Shown one piece after another: positions 1-9,391 of a stretch of DNA of 64,000 bases. The notes under the pieces are model-generated. The model did not search any database. It was not told the DNA's origin and saw only the letters and a list, made by a program, of their open reading frames with translations. Location of the stretch: NCBI RefSeq assembly GCF_016863635.1, contig NZ_BOPG01000008.1:37712-101711 (forward strand). Reading direction: 5' to 3'. The stretch's first letter is position 1, and every line of letters starts with the position of its first letter. This DNA comes from Virgisporangium aurantiacum. Lineage in GTDB: Bacteria; Actinomycetota; Actinomycetes; Mycobacteriales; Micromonosporaceae. A program made the translations under genes and the position numbers.

Positions 1-390
1 CGCGGCCGGGCGGGGCGCTGGCGTCAGCGCGTCACCCACCCGGTCCACGAGCAGCGCCATCTCGTACCCGACCTGGCCCACGTCGCATGCGCGGGCGGCG
101 AGCACCGCGAACGAGGAACCGTCGGAGATGGACATGAGGAAAAGGAACCCGTTGTCCATCTCCACGACCGTCTGCAGCACCGCTCCGCCTTCGAAGCAGC
201 GCGACGCGCCCTGGGTCAGGCTGACCAGGCCCGAGGAGATCGCGGCGAGTTGGTCTGCCCGGTCGCGTGGCAGGTCTCGTGACGAGGCCAGGAGCAGCCC
301 GTCTGCCGAGACCGCCACCGCGTGGGCCACACCGGGCACACGGTCGGCGAAGTTGGCCAGGAGCCAACCGAGGTCCTGCGTCGATGTCAT
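1..390 (-). CDS. Roadblock/LC7 domain protein of a conservon (C-terminus beyond window)
   Basis: The frame is open from an ATG at 390 to the window edge and gives 130 residues starting [20 protein letters not shown]. The pattern [17 protein letters not shown] followed by [15 protein letters not shown] is typical of small actinobacterial roadblock/LC7 (MglB-like) proteins. These are known as the second member (CvnB) of Streptomyces conservons, where they sit between a sensor kinase and a DUF742 protein plus a small Ras-like GTPase. The ATG overlaps the kinase TGA in an ATGA motif, so the two are probably translationally coupled. DUF742 and GTPase genes would be expected just outside the left edge. 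The real C-terminus is not visible. Confidence 0.9.
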   Translation of the reverse strand, partial: MTSTQDLGWLLANFADRVPGVAHAVAVSADGLLLASSRDLPRDRADQLAAISSGLVSLTQGASRCFEGGAVLQTVVEMDNGFLFLMSISDGSSFAVLAARACDVGQVGYEMALLVDRVGDALTPAPRPAA

Positions 391-3300
391 GCTTCGCGCT
401 CCTTGCCCTGCGGATTAGAAGGCCCGGCCTGCGTTGGTTGCGGGGTTCGTGAGTCGGTGGACGAGGGACTCTGCTGACTGCGCCCCCGCTGGACACCGCG
501 GTGGTACGCGGAGAGCAGGCCACGCACTGCTTCGGGGCTGCGCCGATGCGCCGCCGTGGCGCCACGCTCGACGCCTCCCGGCACGAGCTGCGACATCGGC
601 ACCCGCTTCGGCAGGCCACCCTCCGTCAAGTTGAAGTCCCGCTCCTCACCGAGAGCCTCAGCCGCACGCCATCCGTCGTCGGCGGCTGTACGCCAGGTTA
701 CCGACTCCCCCGGCGTTGACCTATCGGTGGATGCCGATGCGGGCTCGCGCGTCTCGGCGGGCGGGGTGTTCGACGCCGCGGCGGGCGCCGGCGTGCGCGG
801 CGGGAGCGGCGACGACGGCGTACGCGGCGGCAGTGGCGACGACGGCGTACGCGGCGGGAGCGGCGACGACGACGCACCCGACGGTGCACCCGCCGACGAC
901 GGCGACCACGGTGCGCCGGTCGGCGCTGCCGACGGCCCGGTGCCCCGGCTGGGAGCCGACATGGGACCGGAGGCCGGCGCACCCGTCACGGGTGGGCTGG
1001 ACACCGGACGCGTCGGCGCGGGCGGGCCGCTGACCGAGCTGTCGGACGGCCGGGCCGGTGCCGACGTGCCACCGGTTGCCTCCGGCGTGGCGCCGTTGGA
1101 GCCGTTGGTGAGCGCACGCATCGGCGACGGCCGGCGGGTGCGGAACCAGGCCGACTCCACGTCCCGGAAGATGGGCGGAAGCTCCATCGTCTGGTCGGGA
1201 CGCGGCAGCGCGGCGAGTTCGTCACCGGGCTGGCCCGGCTGACCGGACTGACCGTTGCCGGCGGGCGGCGGTGCCCAGTCGTCACGCACCCGTGGAATCT
1301 CGGCGGTCATGTCGAGCGCGGGCGAGTAACCACTGTCGTCGCGGGACGCCGGCGGCTGAGTGGGTGCACCGGAGCCCGAACCGCCGGGCGCGCGGGTACC
1401 CGGCGCACCGGGACCCGGGACCGGCGGCGCGGTCGGCGCACCGGACGCCGGCGGCCAGGCCGGCGGTGCTGGTTGCGCGGCGGCTGCCGGCTGGGCCGGC
1501 TGCGGCTGGCCACCCGACGGGCGGACCGGAAGCCCACCGGGACCGGACGTACCGGGACGCGACGGCAATCCACCGCTGGCCGGCGCGGCCGGGGCCGACG
1601 GACGGGACGGCAGCCCACCGGGCGCGCCACTGGTCGGGACCGCCGGCGTCGCCGGGCCGGACGGACGGGTCGGCAGCCCACCGGGACCACCCGCCGGCGG
1701 ACCGGCCGGGGTCGTCGGACGGGTCGGCAGCCCGGCCGACTGAGCACCGGCCGCCTGCTGCGGCGGAAGATCGGCCGGCCGCTGGCGCGGGATCGCCCCA
1801 CCGGGATCGGACGGCTCGTTCGGGGTGCCCCAGTTGTCGCCTGCGCGCCGCTGCGGCAGCCCCTGCTCGGGACCGCCCGGACCGCTACCCGGACCGTGAG
1901 TGCCGTTGCCGTTGGTGGCGGAGGACGCACCGGTCAGGTCGGACCACGGCGGAAGGCCACCACGACCACCACCCGCGGGCGCACCCGGCCGACCGGGACC
2001 ACCCGGACCGCTGGGGGCACCGCTGGCTGCGGGCCGTTGGAAGGCCGAGGACGCCGGCGGCTGGCCGCCACCGAAGGCCGGTGGCTGCGCACCGGGGATA
2101 CCCGGAGAGCGGCCGGCCTGCGGCTGCGCCGGCCCACCCGAGCTCGGAGCGAGCGGACGGGACGGGCTCTCGGGAGCGGACGGACCGCGACCGAGCGACG
2201 ACGGACCCAGCGGTGACGGACCGGACCCGCGGGTCGGAGCCGTGGGGTTGCCCGGCGAGAACGCCGAACCGGACGCGAACGCCGACTGCGCGCGCTCGCG
2301 CGGCCCCACCGGCCGGTCGCCACCCTCGATCGACAGCGTGGACGGCATGCCCATCGCGGGACGCGACGGCGGCGGCTGCAGTGCCCGATCGGCACCGCCA
2401 CCGACCACCGGCAGCTCGCCGGTGGCTCGGCCGCCGGCCAGCCGCTGCACCAGCACGCTCGCGGGCAACGTGATGTCGGCGACCGTGCCGCGCTCGCGGG
2501 CGGCACGCAGTTCGACGCGCACAGCGTGCCGGGCCGCCAGCCGGGCGACCACGACCAGGCCCATCATGCGGGAGACGGCCACGTCGACGGCGGGCGGGTT
2601 TCCGAGCTTCTCGTTGAGTTCGCGCAGTTGGTCGGGCGAGATGCCGATGCCGCGGTCCTCGACGAGGAGCACGCACCGCTCACCGACCCGGCGCGCCTCC
2701 ACGACCACCGCGGAATCGGGCGGTGAGAACGCGGTGGCGTTGTCGAGCAGCTCGGCGACCAGGTGCACCATGTCGTTGACCGAGTGCGCGGCGATCTCGA
2801 CGTCGCGGTCGATCATGCCGAACTCGATGCGGGTGTAGTGCTCCACCTCGGACTGGGCGGCACGCAGCACGTCCATCAGCGGGGCCGGCTCGCGCTGCAC
2901 GCGCGAGGAGTCGGCACCGGCGAGAACCAGCAGGTTCTCGTCGTTCCGCCGCATTCGGGTGGCGAGGTGGTCGAGCTGGAACAGCTCGGCCAGCCGGTCG
3001 GGGTCTTCCTCGCCACGTTCCAACCGGTCGAGGTGACCGATGAGCCGGTCGACCAGGATCTGCGAACGGCGGGCGAGGTTGACGAACATCGTCGCGACGC
3101 TGGACCGCAGTTGCGCCTGCTCGGCGGCGGTTCGCACCGCTTCCAGGTGGACCGCGTTGAACGCCTCGGTCACCTGCCCGAACTCGTCGCGGCTGCGGAC
3201 CGGCAGGGGTTCGGCGATCTGCCGCGCGATGTGGTCGGGCGAGGCACCGATGGCCAGCGAGGGTTCCCGCAGCCGGGCGACGGCCTGTGGGAGGCCGTAC

Positions 3301-4433
3301 TGGGCGACGGTGAGCGCGCCGTGGCGCAGTTCACGCAGCGACCGCGCCATCGAGCGGGCCACCAACCAGGCGAACAGGATCGCCAGGAGCAGCATGCTCA
3401 GGAGCAGACCGGTCTGGACGAGCACCGTCTGGCGCAGGTCGTCACGCACGCCGGTGGCGGCGATCACGACCCGCTCGTCGAGCGTCAACTCGACCTCGCG
3501 GAGCAGGTTGACCTCGGTGGCGATCGCGGCGTCCCATTCGGGCGCGGCGAAGTTGGGACCGGTGCCGTTGGTGGCGCTCTCGATCTCGCCCTCGAACAGG
3601 AACGCCTTGCGCAGGTCGCTACCGGTGAGGGTCTGTGAGAGCAGTTCCCGCTCGGCCGCGGTGGAGGTCGCGTCGAACCGGTTGCTGGCCGCGTCCTCCG
3701 CTGCCTGGGCGTTGTCGTACTCGCGCCGTAGTGCCAGCGTGAGACCGTTGTCGCCGTTCGCCGTGCCACTCGCGAGCACACGGAGAATGACCACCCGCTC
3801 GTCGTTGATCGCCGTCTTACGGTCGCTGACCGCGGCGGCGGCCTGCTGGGCGGTGTTCAACTTCGAGTCGGTGGTGAGCCGGATGGCGGTCTCGCGCACC
3901 TGGGTGAGCTCGGAGATCACCGCGCGGTAGCTGGACGCGATCGTCGTCTGCGACAGGACGCTGACCTTCTTGACCTGCTCACGCAGGCCGCCGAGGTCGC
4001 CGAGGTACTCGTCGGCCTCGTTCAACGCCCGCTGCGGGTCACCGCCGAGGTCACCGACGGCGCGACGGCTCTGCTTGTACTGCGAGATCGCGTTGTCGGT
4101 GAGCGGGATCTGCTTGTCGTAGGACTCCTGCGTGGTGCCGCGCGTCGCCTCCGGGGAACCGACGAAGAGAACGCTCGCGGCGCGCTCGTTCTGCAGTTCC
4201 TGGATGACCGCGCCGGCCTGTAGTGAAAGCCGGGCGAGGGTGCGCGTGCGGTCGGCGTCGTTGGCGGAGGAGATGTTCTCGACCAGACCCGTGGTACCGA
4301 CGACGATCGTGGCGATTGTCGGCACGATCATGATCAGGCCGAGTTTGGACCAGATGGGCAGGTCGCGGAGGCGGCCTACCGGCTTGCGCAGACGCGAGAA
4401 CTTGGAGCCCTCCGTCGTTGGCCGTTCGCTCAC
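387..4433 (-). CDS. Nitrate-sensor-type histidine kinase with long Pro/Ala/Gly-rich tail (conservon kinase)
   Basis: This 1348-residue membrane kinase starts at GTG 4433 behind GGAGGGCGGTGAG. It has a transmembrane helix near residues 30-50, an extracytoplasmic region of about 290 residues resembling the NIT (nitrate/nitrite-sensing) fold, a second helix near 338-365, a HAMP-like linker, a dimerisation stretch with [20 protein letters not shown], and a HATPase domain with [12 protein letters not shown] and DRGIGIS (about 560-650). The last half (about 665-1348) is low-complexity Pro/Gly/Ala/Ser with GGLPxRP repeats and three copies of SSPLPPRTP. Conservon kinases are known to signal through roadblock and GTPase partners rather than a classical response regulator, and the overlapping roadblock gene fits that. 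The tail is unusually long for the family. Confidence 0.9.
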   Translation of the reverse strand: MSERPTTEGSKFSRLRKPVGRLRDLPIWSKLGLIMIVPTIATIVVGTTGLVENISSANDADRTRTLARLSLQAGAVIQELQNERAASVLFVGSPEATRGTTQESYDKQIPLTDNAISQYKQSRRAVGDLGGDPQRALNEADEYLGDLGGLREQVKKVSVLSQTTIASSYRAVISELTQVRETAIRLTTDSKLNTAQQAAAAVSDRKTAINDERVVILRVLASGTANGDNGLTLALRREYDNAQAAEDAASNRFDATSTAAERELLSQTLTGSDLRKAFLFEGEIESATNGTGPNFAAPEWDAAIATEVNLLREVELTLDERVVIAATGVRDDLRQTVLVQTGLLLSMLLLAILFAWLVARSMARSLRELRHGALTVAQYGLPQAVARLREPSLAIGASPDHIARQIAEPLPVRSRDEFGQVTEAFNAVHLEAVRTAAEQAQLRSSVATMFVNLARRSQILVDRLIGHLDRLERGEEDPDRLAELFQLDHLATRMRRNDENLLVLAGADSSRVQREPAPLMDVLRAAQSEVEHYTRIEFGMIDRDVEIAAHSVNDMVHLVAELLDNATAFSPPDSAVVVEARRVGERCVLLVEDRGIGISPDQLRELNEKLGNPPAVDVAVSRMMGLVVVARLAARHAVRVELRAARERGTVADITLPASVLVQRLAGGRATGELPVVGGGADRALQPPPSRPAMGMPSTLSIEGGDRPVGPRERAQSAFASGSAFSPGNPTAPTRGSGPSPLGPSSLGRGPSAPESPSRPLAPSSGGPAQPQAGRSPGIPGAQPPAFGGGQPPASSAFQRPAASGAPSGPGGPGRPGAPAGGGRGGLPPWSDLTGASSATNGNGTHGPGSGPGGPEQGLPQRRAGDNWGTPNEPSDPGGAIPRQRPADLPPQQAAGAQSAGLPTRPTTPAGPPAGGPGGLPTRPSGPATPAVPTSGAPGGLPSRPSAPAAPASGGLPSRPGTSGPGGLPVRPSGGQPQPAQPAAAAQPAPPAWPPASGAPTAPPVPGPGAPGTRAPGGSGSGAPTQPPASRDDSGYSPALDMTAEIPRVRDDWAPPPAGNGQSGQPGQPGDELAALPRPDQTMELPPIFRDVESAWFRTRRPSPMRALTNGSNGATPEATGGTSAPARPSDSSVSGPPAPTRPVSSPPVTGAPASGPMSAPSRGTGPSAAPTGAPWSPSSAGAPSGASSSPLPPRTPSSPLPPRTPSSPLPPRTPAPAAASNTPPAETREPASASTDRSTPGESVTWRTAADDGWRAAEALGEERDFNLTEGGLPKRVPMSQLVPGGVERGATAAHRRSPEAVRGLLSAYHRGVQRGRSQQSPSSTDSRTPQPTQAGPSNPQGKEREA
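793..873 (-). repeat. Three tandem 27-bp units in the kinase tail
   Basis: Copies lie at 793-819, 820-846 and 847-873 and differ at only a few bases. On the coding strand each encodes the nonapeptide SSPLPPRTP (about residues 1187-1213 of the kinase). The unit is in frame, so copy-number change would lengthen or shorten the tail without breaking the gene. Confidence 0.9.
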
Positions 4434-4801
4434 CTCACCGCCCTCCGTAACGGGACCCGCACAATGGGCACCCGCGACCGTCCGACCCGATCAGGCCGAA
4501 CCTCCGAGATTCCACCATGTCCGGTGCTCCAAAGAAAGCCCGTGCAAGGTGCGATCGTGTTTGTGGAGAGTCTGTCGGGTCGAGCGAACCGTTACCGTTC
4601 AGGCGGTTTGTCCCGCATTGAAGGCCGGCGAATCGTCCCAAACATCCCACTGCAAAGTCCTTAAATTGGACGAAAGCACCATATTGCCCAGCACCCAGCG
4701 TAAAGAACCGGCCAACCGGCTGATGCCGTACCCGCCGTATGTTGGCCCGATCCACCGGCTCGGCGTGGACAAAATGTGCGCTTTAACGACCCCGCGGCTG
4801 C
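4434..4801. other. 368-bp intergenic region, probable kinase promoter
   Basis: No credible gene is visible here. It lies between add (ending at 4802) and the conservon kinase, both on the minus strand, and is less GC-rich than its surroundings, so it most likely carries the conservon promoter. I could not pick a convincing -35/-10 pair or operator by eye. Confidence 0.4.
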
Positions 4802-5890
4802 CTAAGTAGCAATATCGATCCGGTCGATCAATTTGGCGTAAGCGGGTTTGATCACTTCATTGATCAACGCCAACCGTTCGTCGAACGGGATGAATGCGCT
4901 CTTCATGGCGTTGACGGTGAACCACTGTAGCTCGGCCCACCCGTAACCGAACGCCTCGGCGAGCAGAGACATCTCCTTCGTCATCGATGTGCCGCTCATC
5001 AGCCGGTTGTCTGTGTTGACGGTCACCCGGAACCGAAGATCACGCAGGAGCCCGATCGGGTGTTCCGAGATCGAGGCCGCCGCACCGGTCTGCACGTTCG
5101 ACGACGGACATAGCTCCAGCGGGATCCGCTTGTCGCGAACATACGCCGCGAGCCGGCCCAACGACCGGTCGGCCTCCGCGATGTCGTCGACGATGCGCAC
5201 GCCGTGCCCGAGCCGGTCGGCGCCGCACCACTGGATCGCCTGCCAGATCGACGGCAACCCGAACGCCTCACCGGCGTGGATCGTGAAGTGGAAGTTCTCC
5301 CGCTGCAGGTACTCGAACGCGTCGAGGTGGCGGGTGGGCGGGAACCCGGCCTCGGCACCCGCGATGTCGAAGCCGACCACACCGGCGTCGCGGTACCGCA
5401 CCGACAGTTCGGCGATCTCCATCGAGCGCGCCGCGTGCCGCATCGCGGTGAGCAGCGTGCCGATGCGGACCGGCTGGCCGGCGAGGGCGGCCTGGGCCGA
5501 GCCGTCGGCGAACCCGGCCAGCACCGCCTCCACCACCTCCGGCAGCGTGAGCCCGCGGGTGAGGTGCTGTTCGGGCGCGAACCGCACCTCCGCGTACACC
5601 ACACCGTCGGCGGCCAGGTCGAGCGCGCACTCCGCGGCCACCCGGTGCAGCGCCGACGCCGTCTGCATGACGCCGACGGTGTGCGCGAACGTCTCCAGGT
5701 ACCGCACCAGCGAACCGCTGTCGGCGGCCGCGGTGAACCAGCCGCCCAGCTCGTCCGGGTCGGCCACGGGCAGTTCGTGGCCGATCTCCGCGGCCAGTTC
5801 CACCACGGTCGCCGGGCGCAGCCCGCCGTCGAGATGGTCGTGCAGAAGGGCCTTCGGCGCGCGCCGGATTTCCTCGTATGTGGGTGCCAT
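4802..5890 (-). CDS. add: Adenosine deaminase
   Basis: This 362-residue cytosolic enzyme hydrolyses adenosine and deoxyadenosine to inosine and deoxyinosine. Metal and catalytic motifs are present: HDHLDGG (metal-binding HxH), HAGEAFG (catalytic His and Glu region), GHGVRI, and NTDNRLMS near the C-terminus. Length and motif order are normal for bacterial Add. It starts at ATG 5890, divergent from the rRNA methyltransferase gene with only 35 bp between start codons. The location near cdd, deoA and a nucleoside ABC transporter supports a nucleoside salvage role. Confidence 0.95.
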   Translation of the reverse strand: MAPTYEEIRRAPKALLHDHLDGGLRPATVVELAAEIGHELPVADPDELGGWFTAAADSGSLVRYLETFAHTVGVMQTASALHRVAAECALDLAADGVVYAEVRFAPEQHLTRGLTLPEVVEAVLAGFADGSAQAALAGQPVRIGTLLTAMRHAARSMEIAELSVRYRDAGVVGFDIAGAEAGFPPTRHLDAFEYLQRENFHFTIHAGEAFGLPSIWQAIQWCGADRLGHGVRIVDDIAEADRSLGRLAAYVRDKRIPLELCPSSNVQTGAAASISEHPIGLLRDLRFRVTVNTDNRLMSGTSMTKEMSLLAEAFGYGWAELQWFTVNAMKSAFIPFDERLALINEVIKPAYAKLIDRIDIAT

Positions 5891-5925
5891 GCAAGGACAT
5901 TAGACCCGTCGGGAAGGATGGCCGG

Positions 5926-6720
5926 GTGGACCTTCGGATAGTCGCCCGGCTGCGTTGTCCGGTGTGCGGCGAGGCCATGGACCCGGCCGAATCCGTGCTG
6001 CGGTGCCGCGGCGGCCACAGTTTCGACGTCGCGAGGCAGGGCTACGTCGACCTCAGCGCCGGCCCGGTGACGCATCCCGGCGACACCACCGAGATGGTCG
6101 CCGCCCGCGAACGGGTGCTGGCCGCCGGTCACTTCGGCTTCATCACCGCCGGGCTGGCCGAGGCCACCGCCACCTACGATTCCGGCCTGATCGTCGACGT
6201 GGGCGCCGGCACCGGCGTCCACCTGAAATCGTTGCTCGAAGCCCGGCCCGACGCTCTCGGCCTGGCCGTCGACGTCTCGAAACCCGCGCTCCGGCGGGCC
6301 GCGCGCGCCCATCCGCGCATGGGCGCCGTGCGCGCCGACGCGTGGCGCGGTCTCCCGGTCGCCGATGGCGCGGCGTCCGTCGTCCTCAACGTTTTCGCGC
6401 CTCGTGCGGGCCGCGAGTTCGCCCGCGTTCTCCGACCGGGTGGACGCCTGGCAGTGGTGACACCGGCCCCCGATCACCTCCGCGAACTGGGCCTCGCGAT
6501 CGGCGTCGATCCACGCAAGGAGGAGCGCCTCTTCGCCACCCTCGGCCCCTGGTTCGTCCGCGAACAGGACCACGAACTCCGGACGACCCTGCACCTCTCC
6601 GCCGCCGAAGCCCACGCCGTGGCCGGCATGGGCCCGGGCGCCTTCCACCACCCCACCCCGGCCTACGAAGGCCCGGTCACCGCGGCCGTCCACCTCTCGG
6701 TATGGCACCACGCCGAATGA
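5926..6720 (+). CDS. RlmA-family 23S rRNA (guanine-N1) methyltransferase
   Basis: The protein begins with a zinc-ribbon-like CPVCG ... CRGGHSF segment, then QGYVDLSAG and THPGDTTEMVAARERVL, then a SAM-binding VDVGAGTGVH motif. This arrangement is specific to the RlmA(I)/RlmA(II) (RrmA/TlrB) family, which methylates G745 or G748 of 23S rRNA. I chose GTG 5926 because GGAAGGA lies about 8 bases upstream. An ATG further upstream at 5878 would reach into the add start. Some relatives give macrolide resistance, but whether this one is a housekeeping or resistance type cannot be told from sequence alone. Confidence 0.88.
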   Translation: MDLRIVARLRCPVCGEAMDPAESVLRCRGGHSFDVARQGYVDLSAGPVTHPGDTTEMVAARERVLAAGHFGFITAGLAEATATYDSGLIVDVGAGTGVHLKSLLEARPDALGLAVDVSKPALRRAARAHPRMGAVRADAWRGLPVADGAASVVLNVFAPRAGREFARVLRPGGRLAVVTPAPDHLRELGLAIGVDPRKEERLFATLGPWFVREQDHELRTTLHLSAAEAHAVAGMGPGAFHHPTPAYEGPVTAAVHLSVWHHAE

Positions 6721-6734
6721 CCCCTCGGCCGGCC

Positions 6735-7235
6735 GGCAGAGCCGCAGATACTCGATCTCCGGCAGGGAGTGGGCACCGCCCGCGGCATCGTGGGCGACGT
6801 GTGCGACCAGAAGCCGCCGACGGGCGCGTGGTTGCCGCGCCAACGCCACGGTCAGGTCGTCGATTCCGACCAGCCGCTGCTGAAACGCCGCAACGACGAG
6901 CGCGGCCGCCTCATGGTCGGAGGCCGCCCACTGCGCGGCGTCGACGACCGCACGTCCGGCCACGGTGCACGGTGGCGAGGTCGCTCGATGGAGTTCGTCG
7001 GATCGGAGCAGTCGGGTGCGGTGAACCACCGCGAACGGCGGCGGGTCGTGGTCACGCAGGCGACCGGGCAGCAACGCCCCAGTGCGCCTGCCGCCACGTC
7101 CCGGTGACGAGACGGTGGCGGATGGCCCCGGAACTGAGCCAGCGCCCCGCCTGGCGTCTGCTGATGACTCCCTCCTGTTGGTACAGCAGGAGGTCGAGAT
7201 CGCTGAGTGAGTCGAACGGGTTGCTCCGGAGAGGC
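6735..7235 (-). pseudogene. Remnant of an AbiEi/DUF559-like protein gene (frameshifted and truncated)
   Basis: Reading leftwards, one frame gives DLLLYQQEGVISRRQAG ... WRQAHWGV, the N-terminal winged-helix pattern of actinobacterial AbiEi-antitoxin/DUF559-like proteins. The match then continues in another frame, after a shift near the GGGG run at 7077-7080, with LLPGRLRDHDPPP, AGRAVVDAAQWAASDHEA and DAAGGAHSLPEIEYLRLCR. The family normally carries on into an endonuclease-like DUF559 domain, but here similarity stops near 6735-6740, almost at the stop codon of the rRNA methyltransferase. I see no good start codon. The gene is therefore broken in at least two ways. Confidence 0.7.
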
Positions 7236-7247
7236 CGGAAGCGCTGA

Positions 7248-7928
7248 TCAGACGCTCAGGTCGATTTCCTCCCAGGCCAGCGGGGCGTCGTGGTACGGGC
7301 CGTGGAAGACGACCGCCCATTCCAGGGCCCAGCGCCGTTGGCCGATCGCGTTCGAGTCGACCTCGCCGGGCAGGGGGAGGTTGCGGCGCTCCGCCTCCAG
7401 GTAGGCCCAGTCGAGGCAGTAGTGCAGGTCGAGTTGGCTGGCCACCTCGCCGGGCTCGCGGGGGGCGGTCAGCGTGCGGCCGCGCCAGGACGCGAACGTC
7501 TCGCCCTCCGCCAGGTTGGGCAGGCGTTGCACCAGGCCGTTGGCCGACGCGCGGCACGGGTCGAGGTCGCGGGTCAGGCCCATCACCCAGCCCAGGGCGT
7601 ACACGGCCTCCAGGTGCAGGGCGAAAGAAAACTGGTCGCCCTTGTCGGCGACCACGAAATGCCATTCCGGACGGGTGAGGCGTTCGACCAGGTGCGCGTC
7701 GAGCAACCACTCCATGGCCATCTTGGGCGGCATCCCGAAGCTGCGGGCCAACACGATGTTGAGCACCGCCACCCGCGCCTCGAGCTCGGCCCGTGGGCGC
7801 AGCTCCATCTCGTCGCCGGGATCCCAGACCATCGGGAAATTGTCCGCCGGCACCGGCAGGCCGAGCCGCTCCAGCACGCGAAGATTCGCCTCGCGGACGG
7901 GTAACGGGTCAGGCGCGGTGGCGGTCAT
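7248..7928 (-). CDS. DUF4272 domain protein
   Basis: The 226-residue soluble protein contains FGMPPKMAMEWLLDAHLVERL, ALHLEAVYALGWVMGLTRDL and a C-terminal DLHYCLDWAYLEAERRN ... RRWALEWAVVFHG, which together match the DUF4272 layout. Function is unknown. It lies 87 bp downstream of deoA on the same strand, so it may be read from the cdd-deoA transcript, but I see no functional link. It starts at ATG 7928. Confidence 0.75.
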   Translation of the reverse strand: MTATAPDPLPVREANLRVLERLGLPVPADNFPMVWDPGDEMELRPRAELEARVAVLNIVLARSFGMPPKMAMEWLLDAHLVERLTRPEWHFVVADKGDQFSFALHLEAVYALGWVMGLTRDLDPCRASANGLVQRLPNLAEGETFASWRGRTLTAPREPGEVASQLDLHYCLDWAYLEAERRNLPLPGEVDSNAIGQRRWALEWAVVFHGPYHDAPLAWEEIDLSV

Positions 7929-8015
7929 AACGGGCCCTCATACCAAGAACTCTAACGACCGATCGGCGCAGCGACAACGATCAACTACTGAGGGTCACGA
8001 TATGTGGGTTACGAT

Positions 8016-9287
8016 TCAGTCCAACCGCTCCAGGACCAGCGGAGATGCGTCGGGCGCGGTATCGGAGATCGTCACTGCCGAGGCGGCGACCTCCAACGCC
8101 GACGGGATCCGGCCGGCCTCGTCGGCGCGCAGTTCCATCAGGACGTCGCCCGCGCGCACCGCGTCGCCCTGTTTCTTCCGCAGCATGACCCCGGCGGACG
8201 CCGACACCGGGTCCTCCTTGCGCGCCCGGCCCGCGCCCAGCCGCCAGGCCGCGACGCCGATCCCGTACGCATCGAGCGTCGTCACATAGCCGTCGCGGTC
8301 GGCGCGGACGACCTCCGTCTCCGGCGCCTGCGGCAGCTTCGCCGACGGGTCGCCGCCCTGCGCGGTGATCAGTTCGCGCCACGCGTCCATCGCGCGACCG
8401 TCGCGGAGCGCGTCGGCGGGGTCGACGCCGTCGATGCCGGCGGCGGCGAGCATCTCGCGGGCCAGCGCCAGCGTCAGCTCGACCACGTCGGCCGGGCCGC
8501 CGCCGGCCAGCACCTCCAGCGACTCCTCGACCTCGATCGAGTGCCCGGCGGCCAGCCCCAGCGGCGTGTTCATGTCGGTGAGCAGGGCCCGCGTGACCAC
8601 CCCGTGCGCCTTGCCCAGGTCGACCATCGTGCGGGCGAGCTCACGTGCGTCCTCGATCTTTTTCATGAATGCGCCGGAGCCGAACTTCACGTCGAGGACG
8701 AGCGCGGCCGTGCCCTCGGCGATCTTCTTGCTCATGATCGAGCTCGCGATCAGCGGGATCGCCTCGACCGTTCCGGTGACGTCGCGCAGCGCGTACAGCT
8801 TGCGGTCGGCCGGCGCCAGCCCCTCGCCGGCGGCGCAGATCGCCGCGCCGACGGTCTGCAACTGGCGCACGAACTCGTCGTTCGACAGCTTCGTGCGGAA
8901 CCCGGGGATCGACTCCAGCTTGTCGAGCGTGCCGCCGGTGTGGCCGAGGCCGCGCCCGCTGAGCTGGGGCACGGCGGCACCGCACGCGGCCACCAGCGGC
9001 GTCAGCGGCAGCGTGATCTTGTCACCGACCCCACCCGTGGAGTGCTTGTCGACGGTCGGCCGGTCCACTGTGGACAGATCGAGCCGCTCGCCGGACGCGA
9101 TCATCGCCGCGGTCCAGCGGGCGATCTCGGCGCCGGTCATGCCGCGCAGCAGGATCGCCATCGCCAGCGCCGACATCTGCTCGTCGGCGACGACACCCTT
9201 CGTGTAGGCGTCGATCACCCAGTCGATCTGGTCGTCGGTAAGCGGTCCGCCGTCGCGCTTCGTCCGGATGACATCGATCACGTTCAC
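8016..9287 (-). CDS. deoA: Thymidine phosphorylase
   Basis: This 423-residue enzyme splits thymidine and deoxyuridine with phosphate into base and deoxyribose-1-phosphate. The N-terminus NVIDVIRTKRDGGPLTDDQI, the phosphate-site KHSTGGVGDK, and SGRGLGHTGGTLDKLESIPG are diagnostic, and the C-terminal domain is complete. I place the start at GTG 9287, where homologues begin. A longer frame up to 9428 has no family similarity and runs through the mini-ORF described at 9284-9391. The start overlaps the mini-ORF stop as GTGA, and the Shine-Dalgarno GAGG lies in the 3' arm of a hairpin. Confidence 0.95.
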   Translation of the reverse strand: MNVIDVIRTKRDGGPLTDDQIDWVIDAYTKGVVADEQMSALAMAILLRGMTGAEIARWTAAMIASGERLDLSTVDRPTVDKHSTGGVGDKITLPLTPLVAACGAAVPQLSGRGLGHTGGTLDKLESIPGFRTKLSNDEFVRQLQTVGAAICAAGEGLAPADRKLYALRDVTGTVEAIPLIASSIMSKKIAEGTAALVLDVKFGSGAFMKKIEDARELARTMVDLGKAHGVVTRALLTDMNTPLGLAAGHSIEVEESLEVLAGGGPADVVELTLALAREMLAAAGIDGVDPADALRDGRAMDAWRELITAQGGDPSAKLPQAPETEVVRADRDGYVTTLDAYGIGVAAWRLGAGRARKEDPVSASAGVMLRKKQGDAVRAGDVLMELRADEAGRIPSALEVAASAVTISDTAPDASPLVLERLD

Positions 9288-9391
9288 GGCCGCACCTCGC
9301 TTCGCGAGGGGTGGCCTCCGCGGCGATCCGCTCGCTCCGCGAGCGCATCGCCGCTGCTGTGCTGAATGATGATCTCGCTCCGCTCGATCAT
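9284..9391 (-). CDS. 35-codon linker ORF between cdd and deoA (copy A of a repeat)
   Basis: ATG 9391 overlaps the cdd stop (ATGA) and the TGA at 9286-9284 overlaps the deoA GTG (GTGA). The peptide starts MIERSEIIIQ and ends SRSEVRP. A second 35-codon ORF at 39316-39423 shares 21 of 35 residues and has the same two overlaps. The RNA would fold into three hairpins: ATGATC/GATCAT, a long GGCGAT ... ATCGCC stem with an inner GCTCGC-GGA-GCGAGC, and CCTCGC-GAA-GCGAGG whose 3' arm is the deoA ribosome-binding site. Translation is inferred from position and conservation, not proven. The peptide may be a by-product of a coupling element. Confidence 0.65.
   Translation of the reverse strand: MIERSEIIIQHSSGDALAERADRRGGHPSRSEVRP

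Noticed and set aside
793..873. Tandem repeats as a possible CRISPR array
   Set aside because: The units are contiguous without spacers and encode an in-frame peptide repeat.
4435..4755. 106-codon minus-strand frame before the conservon kinase
   Set aside because: No Shine-Dalgarno, no recognisable motif and a different codon pattern. The region is better read as promoter.
5955..7247. Long plus-strand open frame of 430 codons
   Set aside because: It is Arg/Pro-rich shadow coding opposite and out of frame with the rRNA methyltransferase and the decayed gene, and has no family-like motif.
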